Assembly: GCF_900258505.1 (NCBI RefSeq)
Contig: NZ_LT984895.1
Coordinates: forward strand, 1,946,928-2,010,927
Direction: 5' to 3'
From: Brachybacterium timonense
GTDB taxonomy: Bacteria > Actinomycetota > Actinomycetes > Actinomycetales > Dermabacteraceae
DNA length: 64,000 nt
Below are positions 25,450-35,036 of the stretch, in pieces. The first letter of the stretch is position 1. Each line of letters begins with the position of its first letter. The notes beneath the pieces are model-generated. The model saw only the letters and a program-made list of their open reading frames with translations, was not told the DNA's origin and did not search any database. The position numbers were made by a program, and so were the translations under genes.

Positions 25450-28356
25450 TCACTCACCCTGTGTCGCGGCGTCATCACCCGTCGGCGCATTGCCGTCGGC
25501 TGACTCTGCGTGGCCCTCTGGATCCGAGTGGTCATCCGAGGCCGGATGGTCGCTCGATCCTGACGAGTCATCCGGCTGCGCACGGTCACGAGACTGAGCA
25601 TCTTCACCCGGTGCCGACGCCGAGTCGCCGACCGTCACAACCTGACCGTCGACCACAACCTCCGGGTGAGACTGCTGGCTGCTGGCGGCCGCGATCGAGG
25701 CGATCGTGGCGCGGGCAAGCGCGCGTGAGTCCTCGTCTTCCTCCAGCCGGTGCACGTCACCATTCTTCTGATCGAGCAGCTCGCTCACGGCGTCCTTCGC
25801 CGAGCCGTTACGGGAACGACCGCGCGAGCCGCGCTTACGGGATGAGCGTGAGGACTCCTGTGAGGACGCCGACCCGCCACCGGAACGCGAACCCTCCGCG
25901 GGCGCGTCCATGTCCACGATGTGCCCGCGACCATTGCAGTGCTCGCAGCTCGTGGAGAAAGTCTCCACCAGCCCCTGACCCACTCGCTTACGAGTCATCT
26001 GCACGAGGCCGAGGGACGTCACCTCAGCAACCTGGTGCTTCGTGCGGTCACGCCCCAGGCACTCCACCAGTCGACGCAGGACGAGGTCACGGTTGGACTC
26101 GAGCACCATGTCGATGAAGTCGATGACGATGATGCCGCCGATATCGCGCAACCGCAGCTGCCGCACGATCTCCTCGGCCGCCTCGAGGTTGTTGCGTGTG
26201 ACCGTCTCCTCGAGCGATCCGCCCGAGCCGGTGAACTTGCCGGTGTTCACGTCGATCACCGTCATCGCCTCGGTACGATCGATCACCAGCGAGCCGCCGG
26301 AGGGCAGATACACCTTGCGGTCCATCGCCTTCAGCAGCTGCTCGTCAATGCGGTGCTTAGCGAAGACGTCCTTCTCCCCCACGTGGCGGGTCAGCCGCTC
26401 CAGCAGGTCAGGGGCGACAGAGGAGACATACGAGTGCACCTCGTCATGGGTGCGCTCACCCTCGACGATCAGTGATGTGAAGTCTTCATTGAACACATCG
26501 CGCACGACGCGAATGGCGAGGTCGGGCTCCTGCGAGAGAGCCACCGGTGCGGACTTGCTGCCCTTGGCCTTCTCGATCTTCTCCCACTGGGAGCGCAGAC
26601 GCTCTACATCACGGGTGAGCTCCTCCTCGCTCGCACCCTCCGCCGCCGTGCGGACGATCACGCCCGCCTCCGCCGGGATGATCTGCTTCATGATCTTCTT
26701 CAGTCGGCTGCGCTCGGTATCAGGCAGCTTGCGGGAGATACCCGTCATCGACCCGCCCGGCACAAACACCACATACCGGCCTGGCAGCGAGATCTGACTG
26801 GTCAAACGCGCACCCTTATGGCCGATCGGGTCCTTCGTGACCTGCACGAGCACGGAATCGCCGCTCTTGAGTGCCAGCTCGATACGACGCGGCTGGCCGT
26901 CCAGACCTGCAGCGTCCCAGTTGACCTCACCGGCGTACAGCACTGCGTTACGACCGCGGCCGATGTCCACGAAGGCGGCCTCCATGGAGGGCAGCACGTT
27001 CTGCACCTTGCCCAGGTACACGTTGCCCACCATCGAGGTCTGCGTCTTCTGTGCGACGTAATGCTCGACCAGAACATCGTCCTCAAGCACCGCGATCTGC
27101 GTGCGCCCAGGGCGCTCACGCACCACCATCGACCGCTTGACCGACTCGCGACGAGCCAGGAACTCAGCCTCGGTGATCACACTGCGGCGGCGCCCGGACT
27201 CACGGCCCTCTCGCCGGCGCTGCTTCTTGGCCTCCAGACGAGTGGAACCCTTGACCGCCTTGACCTCATCACGGCCTTCACGGACCTTGACCACCGTGTT
27301 CGGCGGATCATCCGGGGAGGAGACATCAGAGTCGGAGGAGCCGGAACGACGGCGACGACGGCGACGACGCGAGGAGCTCGAGCTGCCCGAGTCCTCGGAC
27401 GACGAGTCACCGCTGTGATGACCGGGCTGGGCGGCATCCGATTCGTTGCTTCCGCCTGATGGCTCCTGATCGTCAGAGGAGTTCGAGCCCTCCTGGGACG
27501 CATCGTCCGAATCGCCGGCGCCCCGGCGATCATCGTCACCTCGACCGCGCCCGCGGCGACCACGACCACCGCGCCGACGGCGACGGCGCGAGGAGCCAGA
27601 GCGTCCGGAGCTGTCGTCATCACTCGAGTTCTGCCCGGACGTGCCCTGGGCATTCTGATCGTCCTGCGTATCGTCGCTGGGCTCATCGGTCGAGGTGCCA
27701 TCGGCGCCGCCGGCGTCGTCACTGTCATCGTCGGTCTCGCCACGCTGCGCTGTGGCACTACTGCCGGAGTCGAAGGCGAGGTCGGCGCTTCCAGCCGGGG
27801 AGCTCTCGCTGCCCACCGTGGTGCGTGTGCGCGTCGGTGTCGGAGCCTGGAACAGAAGCGATGTCAGGTCCACCTGTGCCTGTTCGCGGCGGGCGCGCTC
27901 GGCCTCATCAGGCTGCTCATCCCCGCGCCCTTCCTGGCCGGTGCGGAACGCGAGGGCGCGGAGGTCATCGGCAACCGGGCTCGCATCGCGGGCACCACCC
28001 TGATCATCGGCTGCACCGGCCGGCGCGTCATCACGTGGCTGCTCAGGCTCCTTCGGTGCATCGTCCGATGACGTCGGTGCTGCGGGCGGCACAAACACCG
28101 GCGGACCTGCAGGTGCCCCCGCGCGACGACGACGAGTCGGCCGCTTCGGAGCCTCCTCGAGCACCTGGGCGCTCTGCTCCGGGACCGACGTGCGCGGAGC
28201 CGCATCGGCCGCAGTCGCCACTGGCGTGCTCGATGCTGGCGCGCCCGCTGGTGCTCCCGCGCGTCGACGCGTGCGACGCGCGGGCACCGAGGTGCTCTCC
28301 GACTCCGATGAGGTGCTGTTCTCCTGCGCAGAAATGTGCTCCATGCGATCAGCCAT
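25450..28356 (-). CDS. rne: Ribonuclease E/G
   Basis: 968 residues from ATG 28356, chosen for AGGAG eight bases upstream; GTG/ATG further upstream would add 24 residues. Residues 1-390 are low-complexity: Arg-rich patches (RRTRRRAGAPAG, RRRRAGAPAG, RRRRRRGGRGRRGRGRG) alternate with acidic Asp/Ser tracts. The catalytic core covers about 395-805: an S1 domain (GNVYLGKVQNVLPSMEAAFV), the metal site in VIDVNTGKF near 700, and the zinc link CEHCNGRG near 800. The C-terminal tail is again charged and disordered. It initiates mRNA decay and rRNA processing; the disordered arms probably bind RNA and partner proteins. An actinobacterial RNase E with both arms present. Confidence 0.95.
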   Translation of the reverse strand: MADRMEHISAQENSTSSESESTSVPARRTRRRAGAPAGAPASSTPVATAADAAPRTSVPEQSAQVLEEAPKRPTRRRRAGAPAGPPVFVPPAAPTSSDDAPKEPEQPRDDAPAGAADDQGGARDASPVADDLRALAFRTGQEGRGDEQPDEAERARREQAQVDLTSLLFQAPTPTRTRTTVGSESSPAGSADLAFDSGSSATAQRGETDDDSDDAGGADGTSTDEPSDDTQDDQNAQGTSGQNSSDDDSSGRSGSSRRRRRRGGRGRRGRGRGDDDRRGAGDSDDASQEGSNSSDDQEPSGGSNESDAAQPGHHSGDSSSEDSGSSSSSRRRRRRRRSGSSDSDVSSPDDPPNTVVKVREGRDEVKAVKGSTRLEAKKQRRREGRESGRRRSVITEAEFLARRESVKRSMVVRERPGRTQIAVLEDDVLVEHYVAQKTQTSMVGNVYLGKVQNVLPSMEAAFVDIGRGRNAVLYAGEVNWDAAGLDGQPRRIELALKSGDSVLVQVTKDPIGHKGARLTSQISLPGRYVVFVPGGSMTGISRKLPDTERSRLKKIMKQIIPAEAGVIVRTAAEGASEEELTRDVERLRSQWEKIEKAKGSKSAPVALSQEPDLAIRVVRDVFNEDFTSLIVEGERTHDEVHSYVSSVAPDLLERLTRHVGEKDVFAKHRIDEQLLKAMDRKVYLPSGGSLVIDRTEAMTVIDVNTGKFTGSGGSLEETVTRNNLEAAEEIVRQLRLRDIGGIIVIDFIDMVLESNRDLVLRRLVECLGRDRTKHQVAEVTSLGLVQMTRKRVGQGLVETFSTSCEHCNGRGHIVDMDAPAEGSRSGGGSASSQESSRSSRKRGSRGRSRNGSAKDAVSELLDQKNGDVHRLEEDEDSRALARATIASIAAASSQQSHPEVVVDGQVVTVGDSASAPGEDAQSRDRAQPDDSSGSSDHPASDDHSDPEGHAESADGNAPTGDDAATQGE

Positions 28357-28772
28357 CAGGCTGTCTCCTTCTGCGGGACGCAGCGCACCCAGCGGCCCGT
28401 GGTCATCGTCCGTGGGGACGGAAGTCATGTAGCCCTCACCGTCGCGCAGCTCCCCACACCAGGGAAGCGCAGCGATGCCGGTCGCGGAGCGATCCCGGTC
28501 GCGTCAGGCGCGTGCCCAGGGCTCCGGCGGCGCGGCGCCGGGAGGTTCTCCCGACTCGGTGCGGAGCAGGAGAGCGCTCGCGTCAGTATGTCACAGGAGC
28601 ATCACCATGCCCGTATCGGGCCGCGGTGCGTCGCAAACGGGCCTGCTCCGTGCCACAGTAGGCAGAGCCGACGTCGTCGTCGAAGTCGCCGTGATCGGGA
28701 CTATCGTCCTGCACTGCGGTGACCGGACGGTCATACTTTCATGACAGAGTGTCGTCCCTGCTTGGAGAACAC
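28357..28772. other. Divergent intergenic region between rne and cydA
   Basis: About 416 bases with no convincing gene; open frames here have poor codon bias. It must hold both promoters. Near cydA there is CATACT (28732-28737) as a possible -10 and a short inverted repeat GACA-GAG-TGTC (28743-28753). No Rex-type site (TGTGAA-N4-TTCACA) is seen. The cydA ribosome binding site GGAG lies at 28764-28767. Confidence 0.5.
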
Positions 28773-30326
28773 ATGGAAGCCCTCGACATTGCGCGGTGGC
28801 AGTTCGGAATCACCACCGTCTACCACTTCATCTTCGTCCCACTCACGATCGGCCTATCGCTGCTCGTGGCGATCATGCAGACCGTCGCCGTGCGATCCAA
28901 GGACCCTGTCCGCAAGGACGCCTGGACCCGGCTGACGAAATTCTTCGGCTCAATGCTGATCGTCAACTTCGGGATCGGCATCGCCACCGGCATCGTCCAA
29001 GAATTCCAGTTCGGCATGAACTGGTCTGAATACAGCGTCTTCGTGGGCGACGTCTTCGGTGCTCCCCTGGCCCTCGAGGGTCTGGCCGCCTTCTTCATGG
29101 AGTCGGTGTTCCTGGGGCTGTGGATCTTCGGCTGGAACAAGCTGCCGGAGAAGGTGCACCTGGCCACCATCTGGCTGGTCGCGCTCGGCACCACGCTGTC
29201 CGCCTACTTCATTCTCGCTGCCAACTCCTTCATGCAGCACCCCTTCGGCGTCATGCTGAACGAGCAGACCGGTCGCGCGGAGCTCGACCCGTCGCAGGGC
29301 TCGATCTTCAGTGTGCTCAGCAACCCAACCACGCTCGCTGCTTTCCCGCACGTCATCACCGGCGCCTGGCTTCTTGCCGGCGCATTCGTCACGGGTGTGG
29401 CGGCGTGGCATATGGCAGTCCACCATCGCAAGGCTGAGGCCCTGGCCGATGGAGAAGAGAAAGCGCTGCACACGACTCTCGCACGCGATGTCTACCGCCC
29501 GGGCGTGCGCTTCGGCGTGCTGGTCATGGTGGTCGCCGCCATTGGTCTTTTCATCTCCGGTGACGCTCAGGCGAAGCTGATGTTCCAGCAGCAGCCGATG
29601 AAGATGGCCTCCGCCGAGGCGTTGTGCGAGACGCAGTCTGGCGCACCGTTCTCCATACTGACCGTGGGCGGCCCCGACGCCTTCACCACCGACTGCGACG
29701 GTGTCACCCACCTCATCGAGATCCCCTACGTGACCTCGATCCTCGCCACGAACGACCCCAAGGCCGAGCTGAAGGGCGTGGATGACCTGAACGCCCAGTA
29801 CAAGGAACAGTTCGGCGAGACCGCCACGGATATCTACGGCGCCGAGCATGAGGTCGACTACCGGCCGAACCTGTTCGTCACCTACTGGTCCTTCCGCCTC
29901 ATGATGGGCTTCGCGGTGTTCAGCGGGATCCTCGCGATCTGGGCCTTCTGGATCACCCGCGGTAAAGGCGAGAACGCCCGCACCAGCGGCTCCAAGGCCT
30001 TCCAGTGGTTCGCTGTGCTCTCGACCCCGATGCCGTTCCTGGCGAACTCCGCGGGCTGGGTGTTCACCGAGATCGGTCGCCAGCCCTGGGTGGTTCACCC
30101 CAACCCGCTGGACCCGACCGTGCGCCTGCTGACCATGCAGGGCGTGTCCAACCACCCCAGTTGGGTCGTGATCACGTCCCTGGTCACCTTCACCCTGTTG
30201 TACGGCGTGCTCGCCGTGGTCTGGTTCTTCCTCATGCGCAAGAGCGCCCTCAAGGGCGTCGCGGTGCCCGTGAAGGACACGTCCACCGGTGAGGTCGCCC
30301 CCGAGACCATCTCCTTCGGGTACTGA
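28773..30326 (+). CDS. cydA: Cytochrome bd ubiquinol/menaquinol oxidase subunit I
   Basis: 517 residues from ATG 28773, with GGAG six bases upstream; the longer frame has no site. Haem ligands are in place: His18 (VYHFIFVPLT), His193 (FPHVITGAW) and Met377 (FRLMMGF). The conserved GRQPW motif occurs near the end of the core. The quinol-binding loop is of the short type usual in Gram-positives. About nine membrane helices. Oxidises quinol and reduces oxygen to water with high affinity. First gene of cydABDC. Confidence 0.97.
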   Translation: MEALDIARWQFGITTVYHFIFVPLTIGLSLLVAIMQTVAVRSKDPVRKDAWTRLTKFFGSMLIVNFGIGIATGIVQEFQFGMNWSEYSVFVGDVFGAPLALEGLAAFFMESVFLGLWIFGWNKLPEKVHLATIWLVALGTTLSAYFILAANSFMQHPFGVMLNEQTGRAELDPSQGSIFSVLSNPTTLAAFPHVITGAWLLAGAFVTGVAAWHMAVHHRKAEALADGEEKALHTTLARDVYRPGVRFGVLVMVVAAIGLFISGDAQAKLMFQQQPMKMASAEALCETQSGAPFSILTVGGPDAFTTDCDGVTHLIEIPYVTSILATNDPKAELKGVDDLNAQYKEQFGETATDIYGAEHEVDYRPNLFVTYWSFRLMMGFAVFSGILAIWAFWITRGKGENARTSGSKAFQWFAVLSTPMPFLANSAGWVFTEIGRQPWVVHPNPLDPTVRLLTMQGVSNHPSWVVITSLVTFTLLYGVLAVVWFFLMRKSALKGVAVPVKDTSTGEVAPETISFGY

Positions 30327-30341
30327 GCGAGGAGCCGCACC

Positions 30342-31424
30342 ATGATCGACCCCACTGCATTGCAGACCCTTTGGTTCATCCTCATCGCCGTTCTGTTCCT
30401 CGGCTACTTCGTGCTTGAGGGCTTCGACTTCGGCGTGGGCATGAACGTCGCGGCGCTCGGCAAGGGAGACAGCGAGCGCCGACGCACCATCCTGCGCACT
30501 ATCGGCCCCGTCTGGGACGGCAACGAAGTGTGGCTGCTCGTGGGCGGCGGCGCCATGTTCGCTGCCTTCCCCCAGTGGTACGCCACCCTCTTCTCCGGCT
30601 TCTACCTCGCGCTGCTGCTGATCCTGCTTGCGCTCATCGTGCGCATCTGCGCCTTCAAGTACCGCGACAAGGTCGATAACGCCGCATGGAAGAACATGTG
30701 GGACGTCATGCACGTCATCGGCGGCCTACTGCCCGCCCTGCTCTGGGGCGTGGCGTTCTCCAACATCGTCGCAGGTGTGGGCATCGACGAGAACCTCTGG
30801 GTGACCACCTCCCTACTGGGCCTGCTCACCCCGTTCGCTCTCCTGGGCGGCGTGGTGTTCGTGCTGCTGTTCTGGCTGCACGGCACGCTCTACCTCACGC
30901 TGCGCACCGACGGGGCAATCCGCGATGACGCCAACCGGCTCGCCGGCAAGCTGATCTACCCGACGATCGTCGGCGGCGCCATCTACCTGGTGTGGGCACA
31001 GATCGCGTACTCGAACACGGCCCTGACCTGGATCCCGCTGGTGATCGCTGCGCTCGCCCTGATCGCTGTGGTGCCGCTGAACCGGATGCGCCGCGAGGGT
31101 CTTGCCTTCGGTGCGACGGCGCTGGCCATCGCCATGGCGACGATCCAGCTGTTCGCTGGGTTGTTCCCGTTCGTTCTGCCCATGACCGGTGCGTCCGTTG
31201 CCGATCCGGGGCATTCCCTCACCGTCGCCAACGCTTCCTCCACGGAGCACACGCTGATGGTGATGACCATCGCGGCCGTTGTGCTGCTGCCGATCGTGTT
31301 GGCCTATCAGGTGTGGACCTACTGGGTGTTCCGCCACCGCGTGACCGCAGACGAAGGCCCGTTGCCCGGCTCCGGCCTGGCCCGTAAAGCTCGCGACAGC
31401 TACCGCGAGGCCTTCGGGCAGTGA
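30342..31424 (+). CDS. cydB: Cytochrome bd oxidase subunit II
   Basis: 360 residues, 15 bases after cydA. The opening LWFILIAVLFLGYFVLEGFDFGVG, GPVWDGNEVWLL and FPQWYATLFSGFYLALLL are signatures of CydB. Eight or so membrane helices. Pairs with CydA in the oxidase. The C-terminus is short and charged. Confidence 0.97.
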   Translation: MIDPTALQTLWFILIAVLFLGYFVLEGFDFGVGMNVAALGKGDSERRRTILRTIGPVWDGNEVWLLVGGGAMFAAFPQWYATLFSGFYLALLLILLALIVRICAFKYRDKVDNAAWKNMWDVMHVIGGLLPALLWGVAFSNIVAGVGIDENLWVTTSLLGLLTPFALLGGVVFVLLFWLHGTLYLTLRTDGAIRDDANRLAGKLIYPTIVGGAIYLVWAQIAYSNTALTWIPLVIAALALIAVVPLNRMRREGLAFGATALAIAMATIQLFAGLFPFVLPMTGASVADPGHSLTVANASSTEHTLMVMTIAAVVLLPIVLAYQVWTYWVFRHRVTADEGPLPGSGLARKARDSYREAFGQ

Positions 31425-31473
31425 GTTTCCGGCACGTCCCGCGGCGATGCGTCCACCTGCGACACTGGACGCG

Positions 31474-33222
31474 ATGACCGCCGCACAGTCCACCGCTCCG
31501 ATGCCCTCCGCCTCGCGGGGGGCATCGGACGCTTCCCGGACCGATCCCGCCCCGCCGCAGCGCGTGCGCCGCGCCCCACTCGACCCGCGTCTGCTGCGGG
31601 AGGTTCGCGCAGCCCGCGGACACGTGATCCGCACGACGGTGCTCGGGCTCGTGCAGGCTGCAGCGATCATCGCCACTGCTCTGCTCCTCGCAGCGATCGG
31701 CTCGAACCTGTTGGTCTCTCACACCCCGCCGACAGATAAACCCCTCCTCCTCGCCGGGCTCGCCGCGGCGCTCGCGGTGCGGGGGCTTGCGGTGCTGTGT
31801 GAAGAGCGCACCGCACACCGTGCGGCCACAGACGCTATCGCCGACCTGCGCGGCCGCGTGCTCGACCACGCCGCGCGTCTCGGTCCCCGTGGCGCAGCCG
31901 GTCGCGGCGCCGATCTCACCGCGCTTGCCACCACGGGCCTGGAGAAGCTTCGCCCGTACCTCGTGGGGTACGTGCCCCAGCTGCTGTTGAGCGCCACCGT
32001 GACGCCGCTGTGCCTGCTCGTGATCGCGATCCTTGATCCGATCAGCGCCCTGATCGCCGCCGGCACGCTGCCGCTCGTGCCGCTGTTCATGATTCTCGTC
32101 GGCTTGCTGACGCAGGGCCGTTCCGAGCGATTGCTCGCGGACATGCGTGTGCTGTGGAGCCGCATGGTGGACCTCGTCGAAGGCCTGCCCACGCTCAAGG
32201 CGCTCGGCCGCGAGCGCGGACCTGAGCGGACAGTACGGACGCTCGGTGAACGGCATCACGCCGCGACCATGGGCTCCCTGCGCTATGCATTCCTGTCCTC
32301 CATGGTGCTGGAGCTGCTGGCCACACTCTGTGTGGCGCTGGTTGCCGTCGCGATCGGCATGCGGCTCGTGTATGCCGATATGGATCTGTTCCCCGGTCTC
32401 GCTGTGCTCGTGCTGGCCCCGGAAGTGTATTTCCCTCTGCGTCGTGTCGGCACGCAGTACCACGCCTCCACCGATGGACTCGCCGCCGTCACCGCCGCCT
32501 TCGATGTGCTCGAAGAACCGTTGCCCGTGCAGGGCACTGCGCCGTGCCCCGACCTCACCTCCGCCACACTGATGCTCGATGGCGTCACCGTGCGCTCCCG
32601 AGACGGACTCGCACCGCATCAGGCCAGCCTCATCCTGAGGCCGGGGCGCGTGCTCGCTGTCACCGGTATCAGCGGAAGCGGCAAGACCACCGCATTGCAC
32701 GTACTGCTCGGACTTGTCCACCCTGACCAGGGATACGCCGCTGTGGTCGCAGCCGACGGAACGCGCCACGATCTGCGCGAGATCGATCTGAGCACTCTGT
32801 GGTCACAGATCGCCCTTCTGCCCCAGCGGCCTGTGCTGCCACCGGGCAGCCTGCGTGACGTGCTGCGCAGTGCCCGCCCCGACGCGAATGACGACGATCT
32901 GAACGCTGTGGCAGCCGCCACCGGACTGGACCGCGTCATTGCCGACCGTGGCTGGGATACGCAGCTCGGACGCTCCGGCAGCGGGCTGTCCCTCGGCGAG
33001 CGGCAACGTGTGGCGCTGAGCCGGGCGCTGCTCTCCCCCGCGCAGCTTGTGGTGCTCGATGAACCCACCGCTCACCTGGACGGCAGCACCGAGCAGCTGG
33101 TGCTCGACCTCATCACACGCCTTGCCGCTCAGGGCCGAACGGTGATCGTCATCGCCCACCGAAGCCGGCTCGTGGACCTGGCCGACGACACCGTCGAGAT
33201 CCACGCGGAGGTGACCACGTGA
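31474..33222 (+). CDS. cydD: ABC exporter subunit CydD of the cytochrome bd assembly transporter
   Basis: 582 residues from ATG 31474; ATG 31447 would add nine residues and neither has a clear ribosome binding site. Six membrane helices occupy about residues 45-320. The nucleotide-binding domain has Walker A GISGSGKTT (Lys404), signature LSLGERQRVAL, and VVLDEPTAHLD. CydDC exports thiols or affects haem loading and is needed for assembly of cytochrome bd. The start lies 49 bases after cydB. Its stop overlaps cydC as GTGA. Confidence 0.93.
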   Translation: MTAAQSTAPMPSASRGASDASRTDPAPPQRVRRAPLDPRLLREVRAARGHVIRTTVLGLVQAAAIIATALLLAAIGSNLLVSHTPPTDKPLLLAGLAAALAVRGLAVLCEERTAHRAATDAIADLRGRVLDHAARLGPRGAAGRGADLTALATTGLEKLRPYLVGYVPQLLLSATVTPLCLLVIAILDPISALIAAGTLPLVPLFMILVGLLTQGRSERLLADMRVLWSRMVDLVEGLPTLKALGRERGPERTVRTLGERHHAATMGSLRYAFLSSMVLELLATLCVALVAVAIGMRLVYADMDLFPGLAVLVLAPEVYFPLRRVGTQYHASTDGLAAVTAAFDVLEEPLPVQGTAPCPDLTSATLMLDGVTVRSRDGLAPHQASLILRPGRVLAVTGISGSGKTTALHVLLGLVHPDQGYAAVVAADGTRHDLREIDLSTLWSQIALLPQRPVLPPGSLRDVLRSARPDANDDDLNAVAAATGLDRVIADRGWDTQLGRSGSGLSLGERQRVALSRALLSPAQLVVLDEPTAHLDGSTEQLVLDLITRLAAQGRTVIVIAHRSRLVDLADDTVEIHAEVTT

Positions 33223-35036
33223 GCACGCAGACCACAGGCCGCACTGTCGCGGCAGTGCGCCGCGCCGACACTGCCCTCGCCCGGATGACAGCTCTCCTGG
33301 AGATCCCCTGGCCGCGTCTCATCGCTGCCGTGCTCGCGGGCTGCGCGACTCTCGGCTCGGCCTTCGCCCTGGCCGCGGTCTCCGCCTGGCTGGTGACGAC
33401 AGCGTGGACCATGCCGCCTGTTCTGGAGCTGTCCGTGGCGGTGGTGCTGGTGCGGGCACTCGGCATTTCCCGCGGCGTGTTCCGCTGGCTCGAGAGGATC
33501 CTCACCCATCACGCCGCGCTCGGCGGTGTCGTGGGTCTGCGCACGAACCTGTTCACGGCGCTCGCTGCCCGCCCAGCGGATCAGCTCACACGACTGCGGC
33601 GCGGCGATCTGCTCTCGCGCCTGGGTGATGATGCGCAAGAGATGGCCGAGCACGTTATTCGCGCCGTCGTCCCCGTGATCGTCGCCGCCGTGATGAGCGT
33701 CGCGATTGTGGCAACGATCGCACCCATCTCGCTGCCGGCCGCTCTCGCAATGCTGGCCTCGCTCCTGGTGGCGAGCGTGCTCGCTCCGTGGTTCGCCCTG
33801 CGCGCTGCCCGCCTGACGGAGGAAACAGTGGTCTCTACCCGCACCGAGGTGACTGCTGGCGCGCTCGGCATCCTGGATGAGTCCACCAGCCTGGTGGTGG
33901 AGAACCGCCTGGAGGAGGCGCTGCGGGCGCAGCGGGCGCGGCAGGACGCACACGACGCCTCGATCGACCGAGCCGCAGTTCCGACCGCTGCGGCCACCGC
34001 CACGGTTCCGCTGGTGATGATTCTGGCTGTGGGCGGATCGCTGCTCGCCGCCAGCGCGCTGTGGCTCGACGGCACAGCGAGCGCCGGACAGATCGGCATT
34101 CTGCTGCTGCTACCGCTGTCCTCCTTCGAGGCCGCGAACACGCTGCCTGCCGCTGCCTCGCAGTGGGCGCGGTCGCAGGCCGCAGCCCGGCGCCTAGATC
34201 AGGCCGTCGGCGGTAGGGATGCTGCTCAGGCACTCGAGAACGCGCGGACGGCATCGGCGTCGGCGGCATCCGCGGGGACGGCATCGGCGGCGGATGCACA
34301 GGCACCATCGGTCGGTCTCACCGGAACGGCACCGCACCTGGCAGCGCGGGGTCTTGTGGCGGGCTGGTCCCCCAAGTCGGCCTGTATCCGCGGGCTCGAC
34401 CTCGACCTCCCGCCCGGCAGCCGCCTCGCCATCGTCGGAGCCTCGGGGCTCGGAAAGTCGACACTGCTCGCCACCCTGGCCGGTCTGCTTGAACCGCTCG
34501 ACGGATACGTCACCCTCGACGGCGCGGACGTGCACACACTCGACCCCGCACAGGTGCGCGAACAGATCTCGATGTTCGCGGAAGACGCCCACGTGTTCGC
34601 CACCACCGTGCTGGAGAATCTTCGCGTCGCCCGCGGCGATATCAACGCAGACGACGCGATGCACGCCCTCGAACAGGTCGGTCTCGCCTCCTGGATCGCG
34701 TCGACCCCCGACGGGTTGGATACGATGCTCGGCTCCGATGGCACCACCATCTCGGGCGGTGAGCGCCGACGGCTCCTGCTTGCCCGAGCACTGCTGCGCC
34801 GTGCACCCATCACGTTGCTGGACGAACCAACCGAGCATCTGGACACCGCCCACGGCGACGCGCTGCTGCACCAGCTGCTGACGGTCCCAGGAGCCGTAGC
34901 AAATGGTGGGGATTCGCTGTTCCCCGCGCAGAGCACGGTCATCGTCGTCACCCATCGCCCCGAGGCCGTTCCCGCGGGAACGCGCGTGCTGCGCGTCCTG
35001 GACAATGGCCGCTTTCAGTTCGAGGAGAGCGCATGA
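33219..35036 (+). CDS. cydC: ABC exporter subunit CydC
   Basis: 605 residues from GTG 33219. A membrane domain (about 25-320) carries the conserved WLVTTAW and RGVFRWLERILTHH segments of CydC. An Ala/Thr-rich spacer at about 335-370 precedes the ATPase: Walker A GASGLGKST (Lys413), signature SGGERRRLLLARALL and ITLLDEPTEHLD. Forms a heterodimer with CydD. The stop overlaps the histidine kinase start as ATGA, so oxidase assembly and signalling genes share one transcript. Confidence 0.93.
   Translation: MSTQTTGRTVAAVRRADTALARMTALLEIPWPRLIAAVLAGCATLGSAFALAAVSAWLVTTAWTMPPVLELSVAVVLVRALGISRGVFRWLERILTHHAALGGVVGLRTNLFTALAARPADQLTRLRRGDLLSRLGDDAQEMAEHVIRAVVPVIVAAVMSVAIVATIAPISLPAALAMLASLLVASVLAPWFALRAARLTEETVVSTRTEVTAGALGILDESTSLVVENRLEEALRAQRARQDAHDASIDRAAVPTAAATATVPLVMILAVGGSLLAASALWLDGTASAGQIGILLLLPLSSFEAANTLPAAASQWARSQAAARRLDQAVGGRDAAQALENARTASASAASAGTASAADAQAPSVGLTGTAPHLAARGLVAGWSPKSACIRGLDLDLPPGSRLAIVGASGLGKSTLLATLAGLLEPLDGYVTLDGADVHTLDPAQVREQISMFAEDAHVFATTVLENLRVARGDINADDAMHALEQVGLASWIASTPDGLDTMLGSDGTTISGGERRRLLLARALLRRAPITLLDEPTEHLDTAHGDALLHQLLTVPGAVANGGDSLFPAQSTVIVVTHRPEAVPAGTRVLRVLDNGRFQFEESA

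Noticed and set aside
28357-28772. Small genes (about 60-130 residues) in the rne-cydA gap
   Set aside because: Codon bias is poor, no ribosome binding sites are placed well, and translations are Arg/Ala-rich without structure.
28700-28772. Rex-type redox operator upstream of cydA
   Set aside because: No TGTGAA-N4-TTCACA-like site was found; only a short GACA-GAG-TGTC repeat is present.
28950-30713. 587-residue open frame opposite cydA/cydB
   Set aside because: Low-complexity Glu/His/Gly composition and full overlap with clear oxidase genes show it is a shadow.
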